Assembly (NCBI GenBank): GCA_003279585.1
Contig: QCHH01000006.1
Location: 1 to 64,000, forward strand
From: Prochlorococcus sp. AG-402-A08
GTDB taxonomy: Bacteria; Cyanobacteriota; Cyanobacteriia; PCC-6307; Cyanobiaceae
Direction: 5' to 3'
Length of the DNA stretch: 64,000 nt
The notes under the pieces were generated by a model, which saw nothing but the letters and a program-made list of their open reading frames with translations, made no database searches and was not told the origin of the DNA. The position numbers and the translations under genes are program-made. Positions 37,343-48,574 of the stretch are shown in pieces (position 1 is the stretch's first letter; each line of letters begins with the position of its first letter).

Positions 37343-38224
37343 GTGAAATCTAAACTTCAAAATCGTCTTGAATCTGGCTTATCAGCCATTACTGCCGAAA
37401 TAATGCCTCCTAGAGGAGGCAATACATCCTCAGCGCTATCAAAAGCCGTCCAACTAAAAGACTGTGTGCATGGTTTTAATGTTACAGATGGCAGCAGGGC
37501 AATCATGAGGATGAGTAGCCTAGCCTTATGCAAGCTGCTTTTAGAGGCAAATCTTGAACCAGTCCTGCAATTATCATGTAGGGATAGGAATCGAATCGCA
37601 TTACAAGCAGAGTTACTTGGAGCGCATGCTTTAGGAATAAGAAATATCCTCTGCTTAACTGGTGATCCAGCAAGAGTAGGAGACCAACCTCAAGCCAAAT
37701 CAGTTCAAGACTTCAACTCAATAGAACTTATTGAGCAAGTAACATCACTTAACAAAGGAAAAGATCCAGTATCTGATTTGTTAATGGATGGCCCAACTAA
37801 TTTGTATGCAGGAGCCGCCGCCGATCCAAATTGTAGAGGGTTTGAGAGTTTAAGAAGAAGAATAGAACTGAAAAAAAAGGCAGGTGCAAATTTCCTTCAA
37901 ACTCAAATGGTCATGGACCCCAAAGTACTTGAACGATTTTGCAAAGAAATAACAGAGCCTATGAAAATGCCTGTTTTAGCTGGAGTCTTTCTACTCAAAT
38001 CTGCCAAAAATGCTGAATTCATCAATCGGGTAGTACCAGGAGCATGCATACCAGAATCAATTATTTCCAGACTTGAAAGTTCATTAAATCCTATTGATGA
38101 GGGAATATCAATTGCTGCTGAGCAAGTAAAAAGTTTTCTAGGAATTACTCAAGGAGTTCATATCATGGCCGTTAAAGCAGAACAACAAATACCTATGATT
38201 TTAGATAGAGCAAATATTAATTAG
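37343..38224 (+). CDS. metF: Methylenetetrahydrofolate reductase
   Basis: MetF reduces methylene-THF to methyl-THF for methionine synthesis. The 293-residue protein starts at a GTG. It has the N-terminal EIMPPRGGN near 20-28, FNVTDGSRAIMRMSSLALC near 45-63, QLSCRDRNRIALQAELLGAH near 76-95, and LCLTGDPARVGDQP near 102-115. The QTQMVMDPKVLERFCKEI segment near 189-206 is also normal. The last 8 nt overlap the convergent nucleotidyltransferase gene. Methionine synthase is not in the window. Confidence 0.93.
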   Translation: MKSKLQNRLESGLSAITAEIMPPRGGNTSSALSKAVQLKDCVHGFNVTDGSRAIMRMSSLALCKLLLEANLEPVLQLSCRDRNRIALQAELLGAHALGIRNILCLTGDPARVGDQPQAKSVQDFNSIELIEQVTSLNKGKDPVSDLLMDGPTNLYAGAAADPNCRGFESLRRRIELKKKAGANFLQTQMVMDPKVLERFCKEITEPMKMPVLAGVFLLKSAKNAEFINRVVPGACIPESIISRLESSLNPIDEGISIAAEQVKSFLGITQGVHIMAVKAEQQIPMILDRANIN

Positions 38225-39395
38225 AGGAACCAATCAGATCAGTACCTAATAATTCAGCCATTGCTTTTTGTTGAGGTGATGGTTCGCCCAAGTCCTGTCT
38301 TCTAGCATCAGTTATCAACCAATCTAAAGCGGCCTCCTGCAAATCAAAATGATCACCTTCTTTACCAACACAATATCTACCAAAAACTAACTTCTCTACA
38401 AGTTGTACTCCAGGTCCAATTAGTGAATAATCAAAGATTATTGAATTATCAATTGTTGCACCTTCACAAATACAACAACTAGGACCAATCATAGAAGGAC
38501 CAACTATAGTTACACCATCTTCAATCCTTGTCATTCCACCAACATATATAGGACCTTTTACATTTATTTTATCCCAATTAGCTGCAACATTTAAACCAGT
38601 ATAGATTCCTGGCCTTACTTGCTTTCCTGGTATTTCAACCTGTCTAACATCACCTTTAAGAACATTCCTTATTGCTCTCCAATAGTCCGGAACTTTACCA
38701 ATATCAACCCACTCAAAGTCCATTGGTAAAGCATAGAAAGGGGCACCTTCTTCTACTAATTTAGGAAACAAATCTGAGCCAATATCAAAAGGTTTTCCTG
38801 AGGGAATATAATCAAAAATTTCAGGCTCAAATAAATAAATTCCAGTGTTAATCGTATCGCCTAGAGCATTATCTATAGAAGGTTTTTCTTGAAAAGCTTT
38901 AACACGATCTTCTTCGTCAGTTACAACAACTCCATAACTACTGACTTGATCTTTTGAAACACGTTTAGTAATCAAACTAGCTAGAGCACCTTTTTCTTTA
39001 TGTCGTTTTACAGCTTCAGATAAATCCAAGTCGATTAGTGCATCTCCACACAAAACGACAAAAGTATCATCAAAAAACTTTTGAAAATCTTGAATTTTCT
39101 TCAGACCGCCCGCTGAACCAAGTGCATCACCAATTAATTCTCCGTCTTCAATACGGCCTTCAAAGCTGTATGCAATTTCCACTCCAAATCTTTGACCATC
39201 TCGAAAATAATTTTCTATTTCTTCTGCTAGATGGGAAACGTTAACCATAACCTCAGTAAAACCATGCTCCTTAAGAAGTTCCAACAGAAACTCCATTACA
39301 GGTTTCTGAAGGATAGGAATCATTGGTTTTGGTATCACATGCGTGATCGGCTGAACTCGGGTTCCTTTCCCAGCCGCCAGGATCATCGCCTTCAT
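38217..39395 (-). CDS. Sugar-phosphate nucleotidyltransferase with C-terminal left-handed beta-helix
   Basis: The 392-residue protein begins MILAAGKGTRVQPITHVIPK (residues about 3-22), the nucleotide-binding signature of NDP-sugar pyrophosphorylases. The metal site is FVVLCGDALIDLDL near 111-124, and FEWVDIGKVPDYWRAI near 227-242 completes the catalytic part. The C-terminus (from about 260) has hexapeptide-type turns such as VGGMTRIEDGVTIVGPSMIG. It could be a mannose-1-phosphate guanylyltransferase or a glucose-1-phosphate enzyme for glycans; the sequence alone does not decide. Confidence 0.88.
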   Translation of the reverse strand: MKAMILAAGKGTRVQPITHVIPKPMIPILQKPVMEFLLELLKEHGFTEVMVNVSHLAEEIENYFRDGQRFGVEIAYSFEGRIEDGELIGDALGSAGGLKKIQDFQKFFDDTFVVLCGDALIDLDLSEAVKRHKEKGALASLITKRVSKDQVSSYGVVVTDEEDRVKAFQEKPSIDNALGDTINTGIYLFEPEIFDYIPSGKPFDIGSDLFPKLVEEGAPFYALPMDFEWVDIGKVPDYWRAIRNVLKGDVRQVEIPGKQVRPGIYTGLNVAANWDKINVKGPIYVGGMTRIEDGVTIVGPSMIGPSCCICEGATIDNSIIFDYSLIGPGVQLVEKLVFGRYCVGKEGDHFDLQEAALDWLITDARRQDLGEPSPQQKAMAELLGTDLIGSSN

Positions 39396-39451
39396 AGGCG
39401 GTTTAACCTAAGCTACACAAGGCCAACATAGAATGCTGCATCCACAAAGAG

Positions 39452-40345
39452 CTAAGCAGCAGCCGGCGAGCCATCTGTCACGTCTAGAGAAGCTAAAGGG
39501 AGTTGAGCAACCATTCCAGGTTCCAAAAGCCTTTTTAGACTTATTGGGGAGAACAAAGAACCTTTTTGATCAATCTCCACCTTGCCCTGAGAGCACAAAA
39601 ACAACAACGCCCAAAAGACTCCTACTCTATCGGTATCCAAATTATCTGAAGCAGAATTTTCTTTCCAGTTTTCAACTAATAATTCAAAATCAACCCAGTG
39701 CAAAGCCTGCTCCCAATGATTTATAAAAATCGCTAAAGCAGCAGTTGTTTCAGGTAATTTTTCTCTATGAGCAAGGGATGAAACTTGAGCAATAACCTCT
39801 CTATTACTTAACTTTTTTTGTCGTAACTTTCTACGGTTTTGCAACTCATCATTTTTCAAAGATTCTGCAATTGTCTCAAGCTGATTGATTAATTCTCCAA
39901 GCGTAACTGGCCTCCGAAATGGAGGAGGTGCAACAGGCCTTCTGAACAGATGCCTCTCGGGTCGAAGAGGTAATTGAAAACTTTCATCTAGCCAACCCTG
40001 TTCTCCAAAATCAAAACCTGAATCATCTTCAACTTCCATTTCAACAGAAAACGTTTCAGACTCAAGTACCTCTGCCTTTAAACCAACCAAGACAGAAGCC
40101 GCTAAAAAGGCCTCACTACTCTGAGCGAGATCAACTTCATAGCTTCCACCATTCTGTCTTAAATGTTTTGAAATCTTTTTTGGAATTTCGATACGCTGTT
40201 TAAGTTGATCCAAAAAACCATCTACGACTGGAATGACATCCACATCCCAAGGATCAATATCTCCCCTTTGAGCAGCATCTTGTAATAAACGAATAGCAAG
40301 TCTCGCGCCAGAATCAGCAGTGTGAGTTAAAAGATCAACTGGCAA
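39452..40345 (-). CDS. scpA: Segregation and condensation protein A
   Basis: ScpA is the kleisin that bridges SMC heads with ScpB in chromosome condensation. The 297-residue protein has an N-terminal region with ARLAIRLLQDAAQRGDIDPW near 14-33 and FLAASVLVGLKAEVLES near 80-96. An acidic linker follows, then a C-terminal winged-helix region with VGVFWALLFLCSQGKVEI near 241-258, all typical of ScpA. The start appears to be TTG at 40345. scpB and smc are not in the window. It is 64 nt downstream of ndhD. Confidence 0.88.
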   Translation of the reverse strand: MPVDLLTHTADSGARLAIRLLQDAAQRGDIDPWDVDVIPVVDGFLDQLKQRIEIPKKISKHLRQNGGSYEVDLAQSSEAFLAASVLVGLKAEVLESETFSVEMEVEDDSGFDFGEQGWLDESFQLPLRPERHLFRRPVAPPPFRRPVTLGELINQLETIAESLKNDELQNRRKLRQKKLSNREVIAQVSSLAHREKLPETTAALAIFINHWEQALHWVDFELLVENWKENSASDNLDTDRVGVFWALLFLCSQGKVEIDQKGSLFSPISLKRLLEPGMVAQLPLASLDVTDGSPAAA

Positions 40346-40409
40346 TGAAAACTATGAATCTAAAAGCAAGTTATCTCTATATTGGATGTAATGCCAGTTG
40401 AAATAATTT

Positions 40410-42065
40410 TCAATCTAAGAGAGGGGCTTCAAGAGTCGCAATTGATAAATTTGAATTACTAATTATTGTTGATTGATCACTTCTACTTCTCTCAACAGCT
40501 AACAAATCTCTTTTAACCAATCCATCTATTGATGAGATATAGGTATCAGTCATGATTTTTGGATACAAACCAATTCCAATAATGGGAACTAATAAACAAG
40601 CAATAATATAGATTTCTCTAGGTTCTGCATCTACCAACTTTGCTTTCGATATTAACTTCGCATTCTCTTTGCCAAAGAAAATTTCTCTGAGCATAGACAA
40701 TAGATATATCGGTGTCAAAATGACTCCAATTGCAGCTAAAGAGCAAACAACAATTCTAAATGGAAGAGTATAAATTTCATCAGTTACAAAACCAACAAAG
40801 ACCATTAATTCAGAGATAAATCCACTCATTCCAGGTAAGGCAAGAGAGGCGAAAGCGCATGCTGTCCATAAAGCAAACATAATCCTCATATTTTGACCAA
40901 TACCTCCCATTTCATCTAATTGAAGCGTGTGAGTTCTGTCATAAGTTGCTCCAACAAGGAAAAACAAACTTGCTCCTATCAAACCGTGGCTAACCATTTG
41001 CAACATTGCACCACTAGTTCCTAATGAACTAAAGCTTCCAATGCCTATCAATACAAAACCCATATGACTTATTGAGCTATAAGCAATTTTCCTTTTTAAA
41101 TTTCTCTGAGCAAAAGAGGTTAAAGCTGCATAAATAATATTCACTACTCCTAGAACAATTAACAATGGAGCAAATTGGGCATGCGCATCAGGAAGTAATT
41201 GTGCGTTAAATCTAAGGAGGGCATATCCACCCATCTTTAACAATATTCCTGCTAAGAGCATATGTACTGGAGCAGTGGCCTCTCCGTGCGCATCTGGTAA
41301 CCACGTATGAAGAGGAACAATAGGAAGTTTGACCCCAAAAGCTATTAGCAAGCCTGTGTAACAAAGCAGTTGAAACCCCTTGCCAAAATTTTGCTGAGCT
41401 AAATGGGTATAACCGAAATCTGGTATCCCACCCCCTTGAAAGAAACCCATTGCAAGACCAGCAAGGAGAATAAATAAAGAGCTGCCTGCTGTGTAAATGA
41501 TAAATTTCGTCGCTGCATATTGCCTCTTCTTTCCGCCCCAGATTGCAAGAAATAAATATACCGGGAACAACTCCAATTCCCAAGCAAGAAAGAAAAGCAA
41601 CATATCTTGAACAGCAAATACAGCTATCTGGCCGCCGTCCATAGCGAGAATTAAAAAGAAAAATAATTTTGGTTTATAACTAACTGGCCACGCTGCTAAA
41701 ACAGCAAGAGAAGTGATAAAACTTGTAAGCAAAATCAATGGCATTGACAAGCCATCTGCGCCAACAGACCAAGTCAATCCAAGATCTGGGAGCCAACTAA
41801 CTTTTTCATATAATTGCAAGCCTTCTTGACTTGGATCAAAACCTTTGAAGTAAGCAGCGACAGTAATAAGAAAAGTAATTAAAGCAATTATTAGGGCATA
41901 CCATCGAACTTCTTTACCCTCCCCTTTATCTGGAATAAAAGGAACAATTAATGCCCCAACAATTGGAAACAATATAGATAAACTTAACCAAGGGAAATCG
42001 GCTTGAATTGGCTCAGGAATTAGCATTGTTCCTAGGTTCAAACTTGTATTGAGAGCAAATTCCAA
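40410..42065 (-). CDS. ndhD: NAD(P)H-quinone oxidoreductase chain 4
   Basis: NdhD is a proton-pumping antiporter-like membrane subunit of NDH-1. The protein has 551 residues from TTG at 42065; an ATG at 42026 would give 538. There are about fourteen transmembrane helices. Key segments are [20 protein letters not shown] near 159-178, with the conserved Glu, [20 protein letters not shown] near 244-263, and [20 protein letters not shown] near 322-341. The [14 protein letters not shown] segment is also typical of the D1 type used for respiratory or cyclic flow. It lies 99 nt downstream of ndhF. Confidence 0.97.
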   Translation of the reverse strand: MEFALNTSLNLGTMLIPEPIQADFPWLSLSILFPIVGALIVPFIPDKGEGKEVRWYALIIALITFLITVAAYFKGFDPSQEGLQLYEKVSWLPDLGLTWSVGADGLSMPLILLTSFITSLAVLAAWPVSYKPKLFFFLILAMDGGQIAVFAVQDMLLFFLAWELELFPVYLFLAIWGGKKRQYAATKFIIYTAGSSLFILLAGLAMGFFQGGGIPDFGYTHLAQQNFGKGFQLLCYTGLLIAFGVKLPIVPLHTWLPDAHGEATAPVHMLLAGILLKMGGYALLRFNAQLLPDAHAQFAPLLIVLGVVNIIYAALTSFAQRNLKRKIAYSSISHMGFVLIGIGSFSSLGTSGAMLQMVSHGLIGASLFFLVGATYDRTHTLQLDEMGGIGQNMRIMFALWTACAFASLALPGMSGFISELMVFVGFVTDEIYTLPFRIVVCSLAAIGVILTPIYLLSMLREIFFGKENAKLISKAKLVDAEPREIYIIACLLVPIIGIGLYPKIMTDTYISSIDGLVKRDLLAVERSRSDQSTIISNSNLSIATLEAPLLD

Positions 42066-42164
42066 GACTCGAAATTAATCACCACTTTTTGAGTTTAGAA
42101 ATGATGAGATTATTGGCACCCTCTAGATAGGGGATGAAACACACACCTAAAAACATTATGTAAT

Positions 42165-44171
42165 TTATGCTCCTACAACTCCAAAAAGTGCCACAAGAGC
42201 AATCACTCCTCCAAAAACAATCAAGGCGTAGAACTGAGCTCTTCCTGTCTCAAAATATTTAAGTCCTTCTCCACTACCCAAAGTCAATAATCCAGTCAGA
42301 TTGACCACTCCATCAACTACTTTTGCATCTACTTCTAGTACTTCTCTTGCGAGCTTTCTACTACCTTTTACAAAAATCTTCTCATTTATGTCATCCAAGT
42401 ACCATTTGTTCTGAAGAAATGAATTGATTTGAGGGTACTTCTTGGATATTGAAACACCAAGATCAAGTCGTTTCAAATAATAAGTTAAAACTGCTAATAC
42501 TATTCCAGTAGATGAGATTGCCACAGATGCAATTGCAAGTGGAAGAAATTCTCCCCAACTAAAATTCTCTGCAGCTTCAAGAGCCTCAAGAGGGTCTAAC
42601 AAGTTTGCAAAAATGCTATTCCAAGGCACTCCTATAAATCCAATTAAGACAGAAGGAATTGCCAAAACTGCCAATGGAAGTGTCATTGGCCATGCAGATT
42701 CATGTATTTTGCCAACTTCATGTTCTTCATGTTCTTCATCTGTTTCTTTACCTGCTAAAGCAAGTAAAGAAAGCTGCATCTCTTGATTTTCTCCTCGAAA
42801 TTCTCCCTCAAAAGTGAGAAAATAAAGCCTAAACATATAGAAAGCTGTCATACCAGCCGTTATAAAGCCAATAAACCAAAGTATTGGAAAACTATTAAAG
42901 GCTTGACCAAGAATTTCATCTTTACTCCAAAAACCTGCTAGAGGGGGTATACCACTTATGGCAATACAACCTATAAAAAAAGTTATTGCTGTGATAGGCA
43001 TTTTTTTACGAAGGCCTCCCATTAATCGCATGTCTTGAGCAAGAATTGGTTCATGACCAACCACCTCCTCCATGGCATGAATAACTGAACCTGAGCCAAG
43101 GAATAACATGGCCTTAAAACAAGCATGAGTAACAAGGTGGAACATTCCTGCAACTGGTGCTCCACATCCCATCGCAAGCATCATGTATCCAAGCTGAGAA
43201 ACCGTGCTGTAAGCCAATCCTTTTTTCAAATCCATTTGTGTCAAAGCGATCGATGCCCCGAGGAAACAAGTTACTGTTCCAATAATTGCAATAAATAATC
43301 CAACGAAAGGGAACTGGCTAAATAAAGGATCAAGCCTTGCTACTAAAAAAACTCCCGCTGCAACCATTGTTGCTGCATGAATCAAGGCAGATATGGGAGT
43401 TGGACCTTCCATTGCGTCAGGCAACCAAACATGCAGAGGGAATTGTGCAGACTTTGCCATTGGTCCCATAAAAACAAGGATACAAAGAGTCAAGGCCGCC
43501 CATATTGGAACCGTCCCAGAGCTGACTGACTCTGATAAACCGTCAGCAATTCCATGAAAATCAAAACTTCCAGTTGCCCAAAAAAGACCCAAGATGCCTA
43601 GCAATAAGCCAAAATCTCCTACTCTATTGACGATAAAAGCCTTTTGAGCTGCATGCGCAGCACCATCTCTGTCATACCAAAAACCAACGAGTAAATATGA
43701 ACACATACCAACCAATTCCCAAAAAACATATATTTCAAGCAAATTTGGACTAACTATTAGACCAAGCATAGAACTGCTAAATAAGGCTAAATAAGTAAAA
43801 AAACGAACATACCCAGGATCATGTGCCATATAACCATGCGAATAAATCATTACCAAGAAAGCTATTGTCGTCACAAGAGCAAGCATGACTGCAGCTAAAG
43901 GATCAATCACATATCCCATTGGCAACTCAAAAGAACCTGCACTTGCCCATACAAACAAGTGCTCAACTGGAGGCTTACCTGAAAGTTGCTCAGCCAATAC
44001 TGCATAGCTAATAAATGCAGAAGCACCTAAGGAAGTTAAAAGGGTTATTGCAACGGGTTTCCTTGAACGATTAAAAAGATCGTTAAAACTAATTAATCCC
44101 AAACCAATCAAAACTGCCCCACAAAGAGGAAGTAGCGGAATTAACCAAGCAAAATCTGCAGCCGAATGCAT
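42165..44171 (-). CDS. ndhF: NAD(P)H-quinone oxidoreductase chain 5
   Basis: NdhF is the distal antiporter-like subunit of NDH-1 and has the long lateral helix. The 668-residue protein starts MHSAADFAWLIPLLPLCGAV. Conserved parts are IYVFWELVGMCSYLLVGFWY near 147-166, KAFIVNRVGDFGLLLGILGL near 176-195, KSAQFPLHVWLPDAMEGPTP near 239-258, and KKGLAYSTVSQLGYMMLAMG near 323-342. The C-terminal lateral-helix part ends in ALIVFGGVIALVALFGVVGA. The length and motifs fit the NdhF1 form. It follows the NnrU-like gene by 25 nt. Confidence 0.97.
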   Translation of the reverse strand: MHSAADFAWLIPLLPLCGAVLIGLGLISFNDLFNRSRKPVAITLLTSLGASAFISYAVLAEQLSGKPPVEHLFVWASAGSFELPMGYVIDPLAAVMLALVTTIAFLVMIYSHGYMAHDPGYVRFFTYLALFSSSMLGLIVSPNLLEIYVFWELVGMCSYLLVGFWYDRDGAAHAAQKAFIVNRVGDFGLLLGILGLFWATGSFDFHGIADGLSESVSSGTVPIWAALTLCILVFMGPMAKSAQFPLHVWLPDAMEGPTPISALIHAATMVAAGVFLVARLDPLFSQFPFVGLFIAIIGTVTCFLGASIALTQMDLKKGLAYSTVSQLGYMMLAMGCGAPVAGMFHLVTHACFKAMLFLGSGSVIHAMEEVVGHEPILAQDMRLMGGLRKKMPITAITFFIGCIAISGIPPLAGFWSKDEILGQAFNSFPILWFIGFITAGMTAFYMFRLYFLTFEGEFRGENQEMQLSLLALAGKETDEEHEEHEVGKIHESAWPMTLPLAVLAIPSVLIGFIGVPWNSIFANLLDPLEALEAAENFSWGEFLPLAIASVAISSTGIVLAVLTYYLKRLDLGVSISKKYPQINSFLQNKWYLDDINEKIFVKGSRKLAREVLEVDAKVVDGVVNLTGLLTLGSGEGLKYFETGRAQFYALIVFGGVIALVALFGVVGA

Positions 44172-44196
44172 CCAGCTAAATCATATTGAAATAAGT

Positions 44197-44943
44197 TTAA
44201 GCAATTCTTGCTAGTAATTCAGTTAAATCAAAAGAGAGAAATCTCTGAGCTCCAACAGAAATAAATTTGTGAGACCACCAGAAAAAAAACACTGCAATGA
44301 GAATGCCCAGTTGAGAGGGCCTGAGAAATTCTTTTATTTGTAATTTTTGTCGTCCATCCAACACAGCTAAGAATGGAACGACCGATGTTATTTTCTTCAC
44401 ATCCTCAAATTCTTGTCCGAATTTGAGGCTAAGTCTTCTATCACCATGCCATATGGCAAATAAATGATGAGCAATCAATCCCAAGCAAGTCACAAGAGTA
44501 AAACTTGTGCCTATCCAAAGTAAATGGGCAAAACACCAAATAATTTGACCTATTGCCTGCGGATGACGAGTGACTCTAATAATTCCAGTAGCGTAAATTC
44601 TAACTTTAGGTTTCAGAACAGCTGGTATTTCTAAAAGATTATATGTAGCTGGGTATAGGAAAAGAAAACTAATTGCACTCAAAATCCAAATCATTGGAAT
44701 TAGTTCGCTAACCCCTTGCAAATTCCAAAATCTAACTCCGTCGTAACGATGAGCAATAAAATAACCAACCAAAATAACTGCTGAGGGAATACTTGCAAAA
44801 GCAAAAACCAATCTCCATGCTCTTGCACCAATCAAACCTTCCGCTTTCACCCTTAAAGCCGCTCCACCACTGTGAATAATGGCAAAGCAAAACAGAAGTA
44901 ATATCATCACAAAACTCGAACCATGAGTATCTGAAAATGCCAT
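44197..44943 (-). CDS. NnrU-family membrane protein, possible 15-cis-zeta-carotene isomerase (Z-ISO) homologue
   Basis: The 248-residue protein has about seven hydrophobic helices. Diagnostic parts are CFAIIHSGGAALR near 19-31, GTGIIRVTRHPQAIGQIIWC-like residues near 119-138 (observed YATGIIRVTRHPQAIGQ), and the ALIAHHLFAIWHGDRRL-like part near 156-172. These include several His residues expected to bind heme in Z-ISO. Plant Z-ISO and bacterial NnrU share this family. crtP and crtB lie only a few kilobases away, which is suggestive. It is upstream of ndhF and divergent from rbcR. Function as an isomerase is inference. Confidence 0.72.
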   Translation of the reverse strand: MAFSDTHGSSFVMILLLFCFAIIHSGGAALRVKAEGLIGARAWRLVFAFASIPSAVILVGYFIAHRYDGVRFWNLQGVSELIPMIWILSAISFLFLYPATYNLLEIPAVLKPKVRIYATGIIRVTRHPQAIGQIIWCFAHLLWIGTSFTLVTCLGLIAHHLFAIWHGDRRLSLKFGQEFEDVKKITSVVPFLAVLDGRQKLQIKEFLRPSQLGILIAVFFFWWSHKFISVGAQRFLSFDLTELLARIA

Positions 44944-44976
44944 TCGTCCTTTAAAAAGCCTCTAAATAAATTATTA

Positions 44977-45010
44977 GATCCATACCGGATCAACAGTTGC
45001 TGTTGTTTTT
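44977..45010 (+). promoter_or_regulatory. Two adjacent hairpins with a T tract in the rbcR leader
   Basis: GATCC-ATACC-GGATC (44977-44991) is directly followed by CAACAG-TTG-CTGTTG (44991-45005) and TTTTT (45006-45010). The second unit looks like a small intrinsic terminator on the plus strand, ending about 42 nt before the rbcR ATG. Because the flanking genes are divergent, it cannot be the end of an upstream plus-strand gene. It may be an attenuator or a LysR-type binding dyad. Confidence 0.5.
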
Positions 45011-45052
45011 CCCTACATTTTATTTTAATAACTGCCATGAAGGCCTGCCACC

Positions 45053-46003
45053 ATGGCCGAAATTCCTTTCACTCTTGACCAACTAAGAATCCTCAAAGCA
45101 ATTGTTGATGAGGGAAGTTTTAAAAAAGCTGCTGACAGTCTGTTTGTTACTCAGCCAGCTGTGAGTTTGCAAGTTCAGAATTTGGAAAAACAACTAGAAA
45201 TTGCCATATTTGATAGAGGCGGCAGAAAGGCTCAATTAACTGAAGCTGGAAAACTTCTTCTTAATTATTGCGAAAAAATTTTAGGAGAGTGCCAAGAGAC
45301 TTGCAAAGCAATTGAAGATTTAAATAATCTCAAAGGGGGATCCATCATTATTGGGGCTAGTCAAACTACTGGAACCTACTTAATGCCAAGGATGATTGGG
45401 CTTTTCAGGCAAAAGTATCCAGAAGTTTCAGTTCAACTTCAAATTCATAGCACTAGAAGAACAGGATGGAGTGTTGCTAATGGACAAATTGATATTGCTA
45501 TCATTGGTGGTCAACTTCCATTAGAACTGAACGAATCATTAGAAGTTACTCCTTTTGCAACTGATGAGTTAGCTCTTGTTTTACCTACTAATCATCCATT
45601 GGCAAAGTCAAAAGAACTCACAAAAGAAGATTTGTATAGTCTGAGGTTTATAACTCTAGATAATCAATCCACTACAAGAAAAGTCGTTGATCAACTATTA
45701 TCCTCTTCAGGATTAGACGTGCAGAGATTACATATAGAGATGGAACTCAATTCTCTTGAAGCCATCAAAAATGCTGTCCAATCTGAGCTAGGAGCTGCTT
45801 TTCTCCCAGTTGTATCAATTGAAAGAGAGCTCTCAGGAGGAACTATTCACAGACCATTTGTTGCAGATTTAGAAGTCAAAAGAGAATTAAAAGTAATTAC
45901 TAATCCTGGCAGATATTCATCTAGAGCTGCCGAAGCATTCACACAAGATATATTACCTTTATTTGCAAGTTCATTTTCGCCACTCTTTAATCCTTCAAAT
46001 TAG
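45053..46003 (+). CDS. rbcR: LysR-type transcriptional regulator, RbcR/NdhR-like
   Basis: The 316-residue LysR regulator has an N-terminal winged helix ([20 protein letters not shown] near 11-30, [20 protein letters not shown] near 34-53) and a C-terminal effector domain ([20 protein letters not shown] near 95-114). In cyanobacteria and some plastids this type (RbcR/Ycf30, related to NdhR/CcmR) controls carbon-fixation or NDH-1 genes in response to carbon metabolites. The nearby ndhF, ndhD and ndhM support such a role. RbcR and NdhR are close paralogues; the name is by context. It overlaps the DUF3172 gene by 4 nt. Confidence 0.88.
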   Translation: MAEIPFTLDQLRILKAIVDEGSFKKAADSLFVTQPAVSLQVQNLEKQLEIAIFDRGGRKAQLTEAGKLLLNYCEKILGECQETCKAIEDLNNLKGGSIIIGASQTTGTYLMPRMIGLFRQKYPEVSVQLQIHSTRRTGWSVANGQIDIAIIGGQLPLELNESLEVTPFATDELALVLPTNHPLAKSKELTKEDLYSLRFITLDNQSTTRKVVDQLLSSSGLDVQRLHIEMELNSLEAIKNAVQSELGAAFLPVVSIERELSGGTIHRPFVADLEVKRELKVITNPGRYSSRAAEAFTQDILPLFASSFSPLFNPSN

Positions 46004-46656
46004 AACTGTATAGCTTCTTTATTGATACCAACAGCATCTTCTTCAGCCCCTTTTATTATAAATTTATTTTCATTTACATCTGCTTGATAAACGCAACGCA
46101 CAATTGGTTGATCCCTAATTGAACCTATATAAGCAAATGTATTCATTCTCTGCTTACACTCTCTTACATCTTCATTATTTATGGCTCCTTGTTTTTGCAA
46201 AACAGTCCAATTCTCCCTTCTAATGACACAACCAGGTTGTAGAGCAGGTTGTGTAACAAAGCTTGTAGAGGGATTTAAGGTCGTATACATTTCAACATCG
46301 ATAACAAACGCACTTGCACCGTATTGCCTACAAAAGTCAGGGTCAGGAACAGCCATGTCCAACTGTTGCTGACTTGCAATATTTCCCTGACCGCCGGAAG
46401 TTGTACTTGTGATAAGACTGCCGATACCCACACCTATTACCAATACTCCAGCCAAAATAGCAATTGAATTAGAGTTGATTTTTATACCACCGCCTCCATC
46501 TGAGGGGCCTGACGAACTAAATCGACTTCCTCTTGATTCATATTGATCTCGGACATTTGAATCTTTTCTAGAATTAAATCTATTCCCTTCTTGTCTTCTC
46601 GCCAGATCTGATCTTCTACGAGATGATGGTCGCCGATTATAAGGACCTTGATTCAT
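46000..46656 (-). CDS. DUF3172 family protein
   Basis: The 218-residue protein has an Arg- and Ser-rich, basic N-terminus (residues 1-50), a Gly-rich linker, one hydrophobic segment ([19 protein letters not shown] near 66-84), and a C-terminal domain with paired Cys residues ([40 protein letters not shown]). This matches the cyanobacterial DUF3172 family. It is probably a membrane-anchored protein with a lumenal or periplasmic domain of unknown function. It is coupled to ndhM through an ATGA overlap. Confidence 0.82.
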   Translation of the reverse strand: MNQGPYNRRPSSRRRSDLARRQEGNRFNSRKDSNVRDQYESRGSRFSSSGPSDGGGGIKINSNSIAILAGVLVIGVGIGSLITSTTSGGQGNIASQQQLDMAVPDPDFCRQYGASAFVIDVEMYTTLNPSTSFVTQPALQPGCVIRRENWTVLQKQGAINNEDVRECKQRMNTFAYIGSIRDQPIVRCVYQADVNENKFIIKGAEEDAVGINKEAIQF

Positions 46657-47000
46657 AATAATTCTTGAGTTCTAGGTAATCCCATTGAGTAATTCATTAC
46701 CCTGCTATTTGGGTTATAACTGAGTTCTCCATCTTGCAGCAACTTTCGAATAAAATCTTCGAGCAAAGATCCTATTTTTCTTAAACTGTAATCACTCAAT
46801 TCATTCTCAGCTTGAGAATCGACTAATTTCCGAAAATAATCTTGCACCTTTTTTATAGACTGATTGCTCCATAGGAATTCATTATCGGGATCAATATCTA
46901 AAGTCAAATGTCCATCATCTAAAATTAAATCATTATTTTCAACTACTGCAGTAAATATTCTGACATGTCTCGTTGTGCATTTAAGAATTGTGTCGCTCAT
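46653..47000 (-). CDS. ndhM: NAD(P)H-quinone oxidoreductase subunit M
   Basis: NdhM is one of the oxygenic-photosynthesis-specific hydrophilic subunits of NDH-1. The 115-residue protein starts [18 protein letters not shown] and contains [11 protein letters not shown] near 35-45, then the [20 protein letters not shown]-like segment near 70-89, followed by [20 protein letters not shown]. The length and these segments match the family. It is the first gene of a pair with DUF3172 and divergent from crtP, with a 104-nt spacer. Confidence 0.96.
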   Translation of the reverse strand: MSDTILKCTTRHVRIFTAVVENNDLILDDGHLTLDIDPDNEFLWSNQSIKKVQDYFRKLVDSQAENELSDYSLRKIGSLLEDFIRKLLQDGELSYNPNSRVMNYSMGLPRTQELL

Positions 47001-47086
47001 GAATTTAAAACAACAAACCGAAATATATACTGCAAATTTAACGACCTTATCCCTTGTTGGGTGGTCTTAATCACTAAAGTTGTTAA

Positions 47087-48493
<1,407 letters not shown>

Positions 48494-48574
48494 TCTTAAT
48501 GTATCAACAGCAATTTATTTAAAATTGAAATTCAACTGCTTAATGCACACTAAAAAACCTACAAACTTCTAATT

